Under the pieces are notes generated by a model. The model was not told the origin of the DNA and searched no databases. It saw only the letters and a list, made by a program, of their open reading frames with translations. The position numbers were made by a program, and so were the translations under genes. This document shows, piece after piece, positions 10,587-21,144 of a stretch of 64,000 nt of DNA; position 1 is the stretch's first letter, and each line of letters starts with the position of its first letter. The stretch covers positions 124,001 to 188,000 of the forward strand of contig NC_020187.1 in NCBI RefSeq assembly GCF_000315915.1. The letters run 5' to 3'. The DNA is from Henningerozyma blattae CBS 6284 (Eukaryota; Ascomycota; Saccharomycetes; Saccharomycetales; Saccharomycetaceae).

Positions 10587-12227
10587 TCATATACCAAATT
10601 TTCCTGCTACAATAGCTTCCTTTGAAACTTTTTGTGATACCTTTTGACCACTCTCCATAAGGTTATCATTAGTTTTTATTTCATCTACTATATTTTTTGC
10701 AGTTTGTGCATGTTTTGTTATATTCCCAACTGTATCGGTAACATTTTGAGACTGTAAATTCCTTCCATCTGCTTTAGTTACCTTTCTAGTAAGCATGCTA
10801 CTGTGTTTTCCATCCTTATTCTCGCTGATATCAAAAGGCTCATTATTACTTCTTGAACTATGATATTTTCCCTCTGTATGCTGGGGATATTTATTGTTAT
10901 TATGATGGTGGATAGAAGACTGTTTGACGTTTTTCTGTTGTTGATGAATTATCTTTTTATTACTAGAAGTTGTGTTTTTATTAGTCAACTCTTCATCATC
11001 CGGTACAAATGGCATTCCATGTTTAGATATCACATTATTTGTCTCAGTTTGTTTCATTTCTTCTTCATCAGAGTATTCTGTAATGGTATCATTAGAGTTG
11101 AATTGGTTATTTTCATATTCATCATTTGATTCAAATATATTAGATTCAGCATCTTGGTAATCTTCATCATTACGGTTGATACCTTCCTCATCTTCATGAT
11201 CATAACCTTCATCTTGATCAACTTCCTCTTCCTCAGTGTTCTCCTCTAAATCTTCTCTATCAGGTACCATTTTGTAAGGCTTGTTACCAGCTTTTTGCTC
11301 ATGTTTTCTAAGTCCATAAAGATAATTGTTTTCATCTTCTTCCTCAGCACTCGAAATGTTTTCCCCTTCAGATAAATCTAAATAAACATCATCGGCAGAT
11401 TGGTAGAATGATAATCTTGGTTTTACAACTGCATACTCAATTGTCCAGTTTCTCATGGCTTCTTCGGCATCCATGATAATTTGTCTAGTGGCTTCATAGC
11501 CATTATAAGAGGCACGATGTTCACCTGGAGTTGTTGGCTGATCATCTAGTAGCTCAAGTAATGCATTTCCATATCCTGCTATTAACGCAAATTTTTCAGA
11601 TAGCTCTATTAAAGAATTAAATTGATAATTAAAAGTTGTTTTCAATTTTTCACGAGTGATATTTGAGAGCTGGGCTTCAGCAACTAGTGAATCAGCTTCG
11701 GCTCTTACTAACTCTTGTTCTAGGACTGCAATTTTTTTATTTGTTGGATCTTTATATTTTAGATTAGCTACATGATCTGCCAATTTTTCTTTTCTATCTC
11801 TTGATGGTTGAACAGATGTTTCAATATTTCGAATACTCTTCAATGCAAGCCTGTATTGATCATATTTATCGATAAATTGATTCTGAAGTTCGCCTAATTC
11901 GAATAATAAAACACTTAATTTATCTGTTACATCTGATACATCATCCTCATTTTCACATCCCCAGTCAGACAAAAATGCTGCTGCATCTTTTCTCTCATTT
12001 GCAACCACTTCATATGCTCTCAAAAAATTTTTTTCAGTCTTCACTAACTGAGAAAGTTTTCGTGAAAGTGTAGGTCCAAAACTACCTACTGTTCCTCTTC
12101 TGAATGCTGAAGATATAGAGTGTCTTCCAAAATACTTGGATTTGGTACTAGCTCTTGGCAATATGTAATCATCCTGGGAGGTCCAGATTCCATTTTTAGT
12201 TCTTCTCAGAGAATATGCCTTATGCAT
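10587..12227 (-). CDS. LSP1: Eisosome core BAR protein of the Pil1/Lsp1 family with a long acidic C-terminal extension
   Basis: 546 residues, against about 340 in S. cerevisiae Pil1 and Lsp1. Residues 1-275 are clearly family: an MHKAYSLR start, then FGPTLSRKLSQLVKTEKNFL, SVQPSRDRKEK and the EQELVRAEADSLVAEAQLSN helix of the BAR domain. These proteins polymerise under furrows (MCC/eisosomes) of the plasma membrane and respond to Pkh kinases. Residues from about 280 form a tail of roughly 265 residues, first Glu/Asp-rich, then Asn/His/Lys-rich, ending in KEAIVAGKFGI. Its place beside SPB4 and the YPL/YPR-type genes favours LSP1 (YPL004C) over PIL1, but this cannot be settled here. Confidence 0.9.
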   Translation of the reverse strand: MHKAYSLRRTKNGIWTSQDDYILPRASTKSKYFGRHSISSAFRRGTVGSFGPTLSRKLSQLVKTEKNFLRAYEVVANERKDAAAFLSDWGCENEDDVSDVTDKLSVLLFELGELQNQFIDKYDQYRLALKSIRNIETSVQPSRDRKEKLADHVANLKYKDPTNKKIAVLEQELVRAEADSLVAEAQLSNITREKLKTTFNYQFNSLIELSEKFALIAGYGNALLELLDDQPTTPGEHRASYNGYEATRQIIMDAEEAMRNWTIEYAVVKPRLSFYQSADDVYLDLSEGENISSAEEEDENNYLYGLRKHEQKAGNKPYKMVPDREDLEENTEEEEVDQDEGYDHEDEEGINRNDEDYQDAESNIFESNDEYENNQFNSNDTITEYSDEEEMKQTETNNVISKHGMPFVPDDEELTNKNTTSSNKKIIHQQQKNVKQSSIHHHNNNKYPQHTEGKYHSSRSNNEPFDISENKDGKHSSMLTRKVTKADGRNLQSQNVTDTVGNITKHAQTAKNIVDEIKTNDNLMESGQKVSQKVSKEAIVAGKFGI

Positions 12228-12693
12228 TTTTCAATAAGATTCTCAAGACAAAGTTCCTTTGGTGAAATTCCCTATCGTATCGATATATTTAAGGCAGCGC
12301 CTCTACAAATACAGCTTTTTATATTAATCAAGCTTCAAGTTGGAAAACTATTATTTGGAAGGGGTAAGTAAGTCAATTGAGTCAAAGTTAATTAGGGTAT
12401 AAAGAGAATTTTATAAGAAATATCCCTTCGTAGTACCTAGTTGCTAATAAAATAACGACTTAGGATGTTATTAGTATTATTTATTACGAATTTATATATA
12501 TTAAACCTCACTATATTGGCACGGGATAATAATGTAAGTCTAACTTTAAGTTTTTAACCTTTAAAACCCCGAATACCCTTCCCCTTTTTAAATGAAAATT
12601 TCTCAGTACCAAGAAAGTCCGAGAAATTAAATTCTCCTTTAAGAAGCCAGCTACGTAAAAACACATGTATTAATAAATGAAAATTAAATTATG
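12228..12693. other. Spacer between LSP1-like promoter and SPB4 3' end
   Basis: 466 bp with no recognisable gene. Just upstream of the LSP1-like start is CCCTATCGTATCGATA. I assign no factor. Confidence 0.5.
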
Positions 12694-14508
12694 CTATAAG
12701 TCATCAAAGCTACCTTGTACATCTGTAATGACCCCTTTCTTTCTCTTCTTTTGTAATACTAACTCCTTCCAATCTTCTTCTTCACTCTCGTTGGAGCTAT
12801 CATTTGCAAGCTTAAGTTGTTCTTCAATTGCCTTTCTCTTCAATTGAGCTTTTGCTCTACGGCCTGCTTTTGCCTCTTTAGAGTCAGTTTTGTTTGACCA
12901 AGACATATTCTTCTTTTTTAATTCACTTTTAAGTTTCTTTTTATCATTAATAGCTTTCAAATTTTTCAAATCATCCAATCTATTTTTTCTTTTTTCTCGT
13001 CTACGTAAGAGTATTTGATTTAAATCTAAAGGTGGGTCAATTAGCCAGCCACCTTCATATATTTTAGAAGATGAGGTCGTCTCATTTAAATGTTTTGTTA
13101 TTTCTGGCATTCTTGGTAAACGAAACAGTCCCAGCATCTTGCAAAGTCCGGCATAATCAAAAGACTGTAGTCTAAAAATAGAACCTGCTGAATGCTTAGA
13201 ATAATTTCTAATAAATGAGACATAAACTTTTATACCTAAATCTAATCTAGCACGATCTTCTAAGACCCAAGTTTTGAAGATATCATAAAAATTATTAGGT
13301 AGGTTAGATATTTTCAGGTCTGTTCTTTGAAGTTCAACGTTTTTGACTTTCATAAATGGAACAAAATCCTCTTCCCTACCTTCACTCAAAAATACTATTG
13401 CCTTACCAATCCTATTAGCTCTACCTGTTCTACCACACCTATGAAGGAATACATCACTATCAGTTGGAGGATCAACCTGAATGACAAGGTCTACATCTGG
13501 AATATCAATCCCTCTGGCAGCAACATCAGTTGTTAATAGTATCGCATTATCAAAAGTTTGTGTGAATGAATCTAATGTTTTCATTCTGGAGCTTGTTTGT
13601 AGTTTTCCATGTAAAGAAAAGATACTTAATTTGCTCTCAATAACTTTCGATTTTTGTAAATGTTGAAAAAAATTGTAAATATAATTAACAAATATGCAAG
13701 TTGGGAAATATACAATGCATTTTTTAAATTTATAATTGTTTAATAACGTTAAAAGATATTCTAATTTTTTCTCTAATTTTACCACTGCATAATCTATATT
13801 TAAGGACTGTGGAGCACTTTGTTTAGAATTTACAGTAATTTTTATTGGATTTCTCAAACCAGTTTTAAATATATTCTCACCGGCACTATTTATTGTAGCG
13901 GAAAACAGCCCTGTTCTTCTTTGTTTTGGGAGGATCCCTAAGATATTTTCCACATCACCTAAAAAGCTCCCATCCAATAATCGATCTGCTTCATCTAAAA
14001 TAACCATACTGCATGAACTCGTTTTAACAGTAGGATTCCCCAAAAAATCTAAAATTCTACCTGGAGTACCTACTAGAATTTGAGGACGATCATCCAAAAA
14101 TTGAGCAACATCATCTCTTACAGTTCGTGTATTTGTTCCAACTAAAAGTTTTGATCTGATAGGATATAATCCTTCTGGATAATGGTCTAGAAATGAATCA
14201 ATAACGGCTTGAATTTGTTTAGAAAGTTCTCGTGTGGGAGCAATTATTAGAGTATGAAAATGTCCTTTTTTAAATTTAACATTATTAGCCTGTTCAGAAA
14301 TTATTTTTTCCAGTACTGGGATAACAAATGCTATCGTCTTACCAGAACCAGTCACTGAATCAACCACAACATCTTTATTTCCTGCTAGCATAGGTATAGT
14401 CGATGCTTGTACTGGAGTCATTCTCTCAAAGCCCATTACATCTATGGCAGTTCTGATCCATGGCTGAAGTTCGTACTTCAAGTTATTCCACAAAAGAGAT
14501 TCAGTCAT
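12694..14508 (-). CDS. SPB4: DEAD-box RNA helicase Spb4
   Basis: 604 residues (606 in S. cerevisiae). Motifs: Q motif around 30-36 (MTPVQAS), Walker A SVTGSGKT 51-58, PTREL near 91-95, DEAD 172-175, SAT 203-205 and HRCGRTGR 356-363, then the Spb4-type C-terminal domain and a Lys-rich end. Spb4 acts in the nucleolus and nucleoplasm on late 60S precursors, remodelling 25S rRNA domain IV. The upstream region has a perfect PAC box. SPB4 is YFL002C in S. cerevisiae, the second gene from CEN6, which matters for interpreting the 7.7-kb gap that follows. Confidence 0.98.
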   Translation of the reverse strand: MTESLLWNNLKYELQPWIRTAIDVMGFERMTPVQASTIPMLAGNKDVVVDSVTGSGKTIAFVIPVLEKIISEQANNVKFKKGHFHTLIIAPTRELSKQIQAVIDSFLDHYPEGLYPIRSKLLVGTNTRTVRDDVAQFLDDRPQILVGTPGRILDFLGNPTVKTSSCSMVILDEADRLLDGSFLGDVENILGILPKQRRTGLFSATINSAGENIFKTGLRNPIKITVNSKQSAPQSLNIDYAVVKLEKKLEYLLTLLNNYKFKKCIVYFPTCIFVNYIYNFFQHLQKSKVIESKLSIFSLHGKLQTSSRMKTLDSFTQTFDNAILLTTDVAARGIDIPDVDLVIQVDPPTDSDVFLHRCGRTGRANRIGKAIVFLSEGREEDFVPFMKVKNVELQRTDLKISNLPNNFYDIFKTWVLEDRARLDLGIKVYVSFIRNYSKHSAGSIFRLQSFDYAGLCKMLGLFRLPRMPEITKHLNETTSSSKIYEGGWLIDPPLDLNQILLRRREKRKNRLDDLKNLKAINDKKKLKSELKKKNMSWSNKTDSKEAKAGRRAKAQLKRKAIEEQLKLANDSSNESEEEDWKELVLQKKRKKGVITDVQGSFDDL

Positions 14509-14588
14509 TGTGCAATAACCTATACTAAACTATTAATATTGAATAACAATTTTCCATGAAGCCGCTTCCAAGTTTTATATGCATATTT

Positions 14589-14608
14589 AAAATTTTTAAG
14601 CTCATCGC
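14589..14608 (-). promoter_or_regulatory. RRPE-like plus perfect PAC box upstream of SPB4
   Basis: AAAATTTTT at 14589-14597 is followed by AGCTCATCGC at 14599-14608, the exact reverse complement of PAC GCGATGAGCT. The pair is 80-100 bp from the SPB4 start codon, typical for ribosome-biogenesis promoters. Confidence 0.85.
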
Positions 14609-15089
14609 AATTCGAAAACTTTTATTTTTGTTTCCGAAGAATGAGATTTCCACCTTTGCACATGATATTTTTTATTTAACCTAATATCAAATCATTGAAT
14701 TAGCTAATTATCTATTTAATTGATTAATGAAAGCTCTAACTTTTATAGCTAATAAAAAATAATATATAGATAGTAATATTATGTCATGATACTCCTGGAA
14801 TGATTATATATAACTTCATTTTTCAGGATAAGATACAGTGAATATCTAGGTCTAAGTTGCTTCTAAATATTCATACTTTAAAAATACAAGTTTTTAGAAC
14901 AGAAATTATATTTAGATACTACACTATATTAGTATCTATATTAGTATCTATATCTTTAACTATCTATACCTTATTTTGAAATCCAAACTAGTGCCGGTAA
15001 CTACTATGGTCAGAAACTATTCTGCAATTGCAAAGACAACTTTATCCGCGTCTGTCCCTTATATCTCATGATATCACACAATTAGTACA

Positions 15090-17300
15090 AAAGGTATCTT
15101 AACGATAGAAGGAAAAACGAAAATAATTGGGAATTGCCCTATTCCAAATAGTATTAAAGCTTCTCAAAGTTTTTTAGGTACGGTCAATTATTACCGAAGT
15201 TTTATTAAAAATCGTAGTGCAATTTCAAAACCAATAATCCAATATGACCCCAAGAAGTATGATTGGGGCAAAGCACAGTCTACCTCTGTAGATGAGTTAA
15301 AATATTTGTTAATTTCTGCTCTGGTTTTGGTTTTCTTTCTTTAAGAACTTGGATTTTGTTTTGTTGTACCATAATGCCATTTTTACCTAGTCTAGATCCT
15401 AAAAATTCTACAGAATCTTGTAAGAAATGGCATTTTTTTCTTTTTGCATACTAAATTTTCATTGTTTAGAATTTGTAATACTTTTTGAATATCTTGAGGA
15501 TGGGATTCTTTATTTTGAATCTGGAACATTTCAAATATTAACTGCATGGTTATAAATTCATTTTGCGTATCTATCATATTTTGCCGCCCTCTTACAATAG
15601 CCTAAAAGAGCCCTCTAAACGTGCTACTCGACTTTTTAGGAGAATTCAACTTCATACTCGAATATATCTAAGGTGGTAATAATGTAGTTGCGGATGCGTT
15701 GAGTCGTCCTACTGAGGTTAATAGTATTAATCAGAATGATATGTATCCAATATCACAACTTGAAAATGTAGCACCAAATAAATGGTTGTCTGAGTTGTCT
15801 ATAGTGTGTTACTATCCAGGTTTATGTAAGTGTTGTCGTTACCCCAGAAATAAGTGATAAAGATAAAAGTTTGTTCCAAAAAATATTTAAAAAAGTTTAA
15901 ATTTTCAAAAAAAGGTTTAGATAGGTATACGTTTTAAAATAACATTTTAAGTTATGAAGATAGGATCTGTGTTCCTAGAGCACACAGCAAGGATGTGTTA
16001 TTCATTCATCATAATAATTTTTTACAAGGGGATCATTTTGATCAAAGTGCAACGATAAATAAATTATGTTTATTGTACTACTGACCTTCTATGTTGATAA
16101 ACATCAAGAACTGTGTTAAATGCTTCTTACCATGTCATTTGAATAATTACTTACCAAGTACCAACGGTGCATTGCCGCCTCTAGGCTTTCCCACTGATCG
16201 CTGACCCGAGGTCCCCATAGATTTTATCACTGGTCTACCTAAAGCGTAATTTACTGAAATGAATATGATACCAGTCGTCATTAACCGTTTCTCGAAGCGA
16301 TCACACTTTATTGTGACTACTAAAAGTTGTATATATCCTATGAACTAAATAAGTTACTTTACCGGTTCATCTTTTGCTACCAATGTTTTCACCAATCTAT
16401 CGTATCTGTTAGAGGCCTAAGTATTACCACTGGTGTTTACAAGGAGTTTACAGAATGTTTAGGTATTAAATTGAAGCTATCCTCTACGAACCGTCTGCAA
16501 ACTGATGAGCAGGCAGAAGCCACGAATAAGACAATGGGTCAATTGTTACGTAATTGTTGCTCAAATGACTAGCTCCAATGAGATCGTTTTTTTTCTCATG
16601 TAGAATTTGCATACAACAGCACATTTCAACAATCTCTAAAAGCTTCCTTGTTTGAAGTAGATATAGTTTCATCCTCAATGAACTGCTATTGGATAGTGGT
16701 AATATTATATCCGTAAGAAGTGATTCTGCTGTGGAAATATCAAAAACTCTTACAGCCATCTCATTGCGCACCTCAGATATTTTGCGAACCAGTCAAGATA
16801 TTATGGAAGCTCAAGCTAATGTTGCTCGAATAGACCCTAATTATTGTTCAGGTAATTCAGTGCTTTAACATGGGGATGCTTATTTTATAGGGGGGGGGGG
16901 GGGGTATTTCAAGATACAATCAAATTATTTATTTAGGTCCTTTTAAGCTGGTTAAGCTAAAAAAATAATACTTGTGAATTAGATTTACCATGATTACTTA
17001 AAAACCATTGGACAATTAACGTCAAATTGATTAAGATATTTATTCATGACAATGATTGATACTCAAAGAAACTACCACGTACATCTACCGAAAGAGCTCA
17101 AAGAATCCTAAGATTATTTCATTTGTCGATTATGATATTAAGTAAGGTATGGTTTATTGTAAAATGTAGGAATTGGGTCCAATACTGGTTTGTCCTCATC
17201 TATTAATAGATTTTGCTCAAGTTCCTAGGTTTAGTGAAATCTCATTGTTAGAGAACTAAAACTTATTGTCTAGAACATTGTAGGAGAAATGCGTTATAGA
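15090..17300 (+). mobile_element. Decayed Ty3/gypsy-type POL (reverse transcriptase tail, RNase H tail, integrase)
   Basis: Plus-strand peptides in shifting frames follow Ty3 POL order. The reverse transcriptase end is at 15132-15344 (ASQSFLGTVNYYRSFIKN). The RNase H end is at about 15680-15715 (GGNNVVADALSRP). The integrase zinc region is at about 15990-16135 (HHNNFLQGDHFD, later CVKC). The catalytic core is at about 16215-16570 (DFITGLPK, RFSKRSHFIVTT, NRLQTDEQAEATNKT), with AYNSTFQQSLKASLFEVD after it. A degraded C-terminal part reaches about 17300. Many stops and frameshifts make it non-functional. A run of 15 G at 16890-16904 interrupts the integrase C-terminal region. No GAG or 5' LTR was recognised. 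Confidence 0.88.
15345..15590 (-). mobile_element. Inverted Ty3-like reverse transcriptase fragment
   Basis: On the minus strand this piece reads ESHPQDIQKVLQILNNENLV then CKKKK, and after a one-base shift CHFLQDSVEFLGSRLG. That is the reverse transcriptase segment just before the thumb in Ty3 (compare NENLIVKKKKCKF and EFLGYSIG). It lies between plus-strand reverse transcriptase and RNase H fragments and overlaps the former in protein coordinates with a different sequence. It therefore comes from a second element or a rearrangement rather than a simple inversion. The short open frame here is a pseudogene piece. Confidence 0.75.
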
Positions 17301-17380
17301 TTTTCCTAATGGTACTTAGCCGACAGTGTAACTTCTTAATGTTCTTAGTTTGTGAAGAAGGAATAGTTAAAACATAACAA

Positions 17381-18085
17381 TGTTGGTATTGAACCAAGAA
17401 TAAACTACTTTGTTCCAGCCAGACCATTAAAACCAACACATATTAAGAACCCCACTTTATCGAAAAATAGAACAACCCCACTCAGGGAAGCCCTCTTAAG
17501 TACACTCGCTACCTTTTGAACACTCATTGCGCCAAATTTCCATGTATATAAAGGGCATTGATATTTATTAAAGCTCTCCCTGAATCCTTCTCTTATACTT
17601 CCTTTGGATGAGAAAGAAACTACCCAACACAACACTCAAGCAAATAAAACAAACCAAAACCTACATTGCCTTTCTATATAGTTACCTCTATTTAAATTAT
17701 ACTATTACTCTCTATTATTATACAGTTTGAGTCAGCATTACCTTCTAAAGCATTATATCCCCCTTCTACTAACTTTTTATAGTGCCTCTTCTTACTCTTG
17801 ACAGCCTAATTTGTCAGTATGTGGTATTTCGGATTGTATTTAGACTAGAATTAGCTTGTTTCCTTAATGAATAATATACGAAGGACTATGAACTATATTA
17901 TGGCCTACCAATAAGTTGGGCCAATTTATATACAAGTCTGAACTGTCGGAGAATGCTATTCTGATACATACTGTATATTGAAACATACAAAAAGATAGAA
18001 CCTATTGATTTTGATGTATACCGGATGAAATGACATACTTTGATCTTCTCATATGTATCAGATCACTAGTTGTTACAATACAACA
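17381..18085 (+). repeat. Possible 3' LTR of the decayed Ty3-like element
   Basis: After the POL remnant, TGTTGGTAT at 17381 and ATACAACA at 18078-18085 form imperfect inverted ends similar to those of the intact solo LTR downstream (TGTTGTA and TACAACA). The 705-bp length is long for an LTR. No duplicate copy, purine tract or target duplication was found, so this is tentative. A short open frame on the minus strand (17405-17635) is unrecognised and is probably chance. Confidence 0.25.
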
Positions 18086-18127
18086 CAACATGTGACATAG
18101 TGAGACTGTCAGTACACTGTGTCAAGG

Positions 18128-18226
18128 GTTAGGAGCTTACAAGCCCTAACTAAATCAGAGACGTTCGCGTCAACATGTTGCGACGCGTAAACTCGCTTGT
18201 GTATAAAGCGATGCCCATGAGGCATC
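18128..18226. other. Cluster of consecutive short hairpins, GC-richer than surroundings
   Basis: Within 99 bp there is a near-palindrome GTTAGG-A-GCTT-AC-AAGC-CCTAAC (18128-18150), GACG-TTCG-CGTC with a perfect TTCG loop (18160-18171), the palindrome AACATGTT (18172-18179), CGCTT with AAGCG (18194-18210) and GATGCC-CATGA-GGCATC (18210-18226). A TATATAG follows at 18227-18233. The block sits between the candidate older LTR and the solo LTR. It might be part of a decayed LTR or a structured RNA; I do not recognise it. Confidence 0.5.
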
Positions 18227-18323
18227 TATATAGAATTACACAGAATAAGATAAGTAAGTTATAGTTATAAGAATAATCATCTGTAAAATACTAGTCAGAT
18301 CACTATATAATTTAATTAGTAAG

Positions 18324-18738
18324 TGTTGTAAACCAACTTAGGAGTACGATACACTTAAATAGTAATTACCAAAACTAAACTTAACAATCTTATTAACTTA
18401 ACACCAGTTAATACTTCGAACTTACGAATATAATTGTTGTTCTTTTTAAACTAAATAACTATATGAAAGAACTATAAATTTATGTCTTAAGTCTGGAAAA
18501 GCTGGCCTTTAAATACTTTTCAAAGGTCAACGCCAGCTTTCCCATTTTACTTTAATTGGACTGTTTGTAAACTTACTTACAAGGGTAGGAGTGCACAGTT
18601 TAAGTTATGCTGGCTAACTAGTAGAGATTATGCATCGAACAGATATTCACAGGTATGCAACTGGCAGCTGCTCAGTGTTGTGTACAATTTCTAGTTAGCA
18701 ACTTGTAGATGAGTATAAAGTCAATCTCGTCTACAACA
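18324..18738. mobile_element. Solo LTR of a Ty3/sigma-like element with perfect 5-bp target site duplication
   Basis: The element starts TGTTGTA (18324-18330) and ends TACAACA (18732-18738), perfect 7-bp inverted ends like those of Ty3 sigma. It is flanked by GTAAG on both sides (18319-18323 and 18739-18743), the 5-bp duplication size of Ty3. It stops 12 bp before the mature 5' end of tRNA-Lys, that is, at the expected Pol III start site where Ty3 integrates. Length 415 bp. Inside is a large imperfect inverted repeat (GGAAAAGCTGG at 18495 with CCAGCTTTCC ending 18542). No internal coding part remains. Confidence 0.9.
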
Positions 18739-18750
18739 GTAAGAAAAGGA

Positions 18751-18823
18751 GCCTTGTTGGCGCAATCGGTAGCGCGTGTGACTCTTAATCACAAGGTTAG
18801 GGGTTCGATCCCCCTACAGGGCT
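18751..18823 (+). tRNA. tRNA-Lys (anticodon CUU)
   Basis: 73 nt fold as a tRNA. The acceptor pairs GCCTTGT with ACAGGGC, the discriminator base is T, the D-arm has the A box (TTGGCGCAATCGG), the anticodon loop reads GACTCTTAATC with CTT, and the T-arm has GGTTCGATC. It is nearly identical to the S. cerevisiae tK(CUU), has no intron, and is followed by a T-run terminator at 18828-18834. A Ty3-like LTR sits just upstream. Confidence 0.98.
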
Positions 18824-19162
18824 AAATTTTTTTGTCCATTGTAGTAATTTTTTTGTATGTAATGTAACAATTTTAAGCTTTGCTACTCCCAGTAGTATAT
18901 CTTTTCGGCTGCCAGTTTAATACCAACTGTTTATTAAACTATACAACTTTATACCTGAGCCTATGTAAGTTAAATATTATTATTATTACGTTCCGATTTG
19001 TTCACTATATACTTCCATCTTTTCTATTTCGTCCTTTTTGTTTTCTGGTTCTTACCTCTTTGTTCTACCTTAACCCTCTAGTTTATTCTTTTAGCTTTAG
19101 ATTCTTAAATAGAATTTATGTTCATGATTCACTTACTTGTTAATATACATGTTCATTCCGTT

Positions 19163-21144
19163 ATCACGTGATCATGTGTTATACACGTGACTGATGTAGC
19201 TCACACTACGTGACATTGTATGTTCTCCGTCAGTAATTATTGGTGGTAGATCCATACGAGTCACGTGACTGGCATCTGGTCAGGTCATGTGACCGAGAGG
19301 GTACAAATAAGATAATATACTTGTGAATAAGTTTATACTAAAAGGGTGCACGAAAGCATATATTCAGTGAAGATGAAGACTTAAGAGATATAGAGAGATA
19401 TCTGAGAAGTTGGAGATTATAAGAGATCTAAGATAATCGAAGGAGTGAGGCTGCAGGCTCACGACTAAGGAATAGACAGGGTAGCTTTCGGAAGCTTATC
19501 CCTGAAAGTAGCATGATAGGTAAATGTTTAGGTACCGTACTACTATCATAGGCAGAGACTATCCGGAAGGTGTAGTTTACGAATTGGAACGGCTGTTACA
19601 ATTCGGCTCGTAAGAGTTATCTTCCAGAACACCGGTTCTGATGAGAACATATGTATTATGTCCGGGAAGCTTGTGTCTGAAGAGACATCAGTCTTATATA
19701 AGAGGAACGTTCTGTGAAGATGGATAATCAGAATGGGTATTCTGTTTAACGAAACAATATAATTTTATATTAATTCCTGGCTCTAGCCAAAACCCGGGTA
19801 ACATCTACAGATTTATAGAGAGAAATATTATATACCGTAGCTAAATCTACGACATTATTACGAATTCTATCTTCGATAGTTACTTGTACTAATTCCTGAG
19901 TGATTACAACATTGAAGTCTTTAAGTTAAAGAACTATATAAATTGGTTGGTATGTAATGTGTCTAGGTAAGTAATTTATAATAATATTAGGTTCCAGATT
20001 TCCAGAACACTTTTGTTGATACTTTTTGTTTCTTTCTTTTCTCTCTATATCTTGGCCATAGTGAAAACTTTTCATCTTCGTGTTTATATATTATTGTAGA
20101 TCTCATCTCATCTAAATAGAAAGTCATCACGTGACTTCAAAATAACTGTGCCACATATTAATAATGGAAATTATTACAAATATGTGACATTCACCAAAAA
20201 ATTAGATCACGTGAAAATTGTGATATTAAGAAATGTCAAATATTCATAACACAGGTTGTATAATATTTTTTATAAAGGGGTTATCATAATTATGGTTAAA
20301 TAAAAGTATTTAATAACGATGTTTTGATGTAATATTAGATTGTTTCTTTTACTTACTTTATAAACATCTATACTCATTTACAAAATATGCTCATTATATA
20401 GTAAAATAAAATGAGCTCGATTCATAAATGTTATTTAACCCTAAAGAACATTTCCCTTGTTTAGTAAATACCTTAGTTATGAACTAAGCTAGGTATGTGA
20501 AAATTAAGCACTTGGTAAAAATGTCTTTTTAAGAAATAATTAGAAAAATAATAATGTTATTTTTCGGAAATCTTGGCTTAACCTAGTCACTTTTCTAAGT
20601 TGCTAACTGTTCTGTATGTATGTTGAATCGAAAATATTGTTGAATCGAAAATATTTTCTCATAGATGTCTAATTAGCATTTCTTACAAAGTTTATGTTTT
20701 ATCTATTGTTATCTGCTGCAGTTCTTAGTTATGAAATCTTTCTAAAATGATAATAGGTATCAATTTCAATTGCTTCTACTTTAGGTAAATATTTACAATT
20801 AGAGTAAAAATATATTGAACATCTTGAGGTATTTAACAGGAACAGAGCAGGTCAGAAAATAAAAGATATATGAGGGTTCCCAAACTTGTAGAAGAGGCAA
20901 TTACAAGATAAGAAAGAAAAAAGGAAATATACTTAAAAGTTTCATATGACACGTAATAATTTAATAAATTTCATAAATAAACCTGATATTAAGATTAGGA
21001 TAAATCTCAATCGTATCACATGACCTGTACATAACTTGTGATATATGAGTCCGCACCATATAGCATTTGTAAGAGGTATCCCTAACATGTGGTCCGATGA
21101 CTCACCCTACATAATATTTGTAAAAAAATTAAATGTATCACGTG
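19163..21144. promoter_or_regulatory. Cluster of CACGTG (Cbf1/Pho4/CDEI-like) motifs
   Basis: CACGTG occurs at 19165, 19184, 19262, 20128, 20208 and 21139, with related TCATGTGA near 19285, TATGTGAC near 20181 and TCACATGA near 21015. Several fit the centromere CDEI and Cbf1 motif RTCACRTG (for example ATCACGTG at 19163-19170). Six in about 2 kb is well above chance for AT-rich DNA. Nearby are two tandem duplications: a 16-17 bp unit at 20622-20654 and a 23-bp unit at 21499-21521 and 21522-21544. No gene was recognised between 18880 and 22190. A short open frame after the tRNA looks like chance. Confidence 0.5.
19340..19790. repeat. Dispersed repeat, copy A (LTR-like, hairpin-rich)
   Basis: This segment matches 32275-32750 in the same order. 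The best blocks are GTAAGAGTTATCTTCCAGAA (19610-19629, identical at 32597-32616), TACGAATTGGAAC (19578-19590, identical at 32576-32588), ATCTGAGAAG near 19400 and TCTGTTTAAC near 19740. It is full of short hairpins (AGAAC-ACCG-GTTCT, TGTCT-GAAG-AGACA, GTGAG with CTCAC). A TATATAA lies at 19696-19702. It may be an old solo LTR; ends and target duplications were not found. Confidence 0.6.

Noticed and set aside
14620..14650. CDEIII-like TTTTTGTTTCCGAAG as a centromere
   Set aside because: The spacing is one base short, there is no CDEI about 80-120 bp upstream and the flank is the SPB4 promoter with a PAC box.
16327..16771. Short open frames at 16327-16572 and 16484-16771 as genes
   Set aside because: The first is a piece of the decayed integrase; the second is its antisense shadow.
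19640..19680. CTGATGAG followed by a stem, resembling a hammerhead ribozyme core
   Set aside because: The required GAAA after stem II is missing and the related copy at 32.6 kb reads CTGACG, so the core is not conserved.
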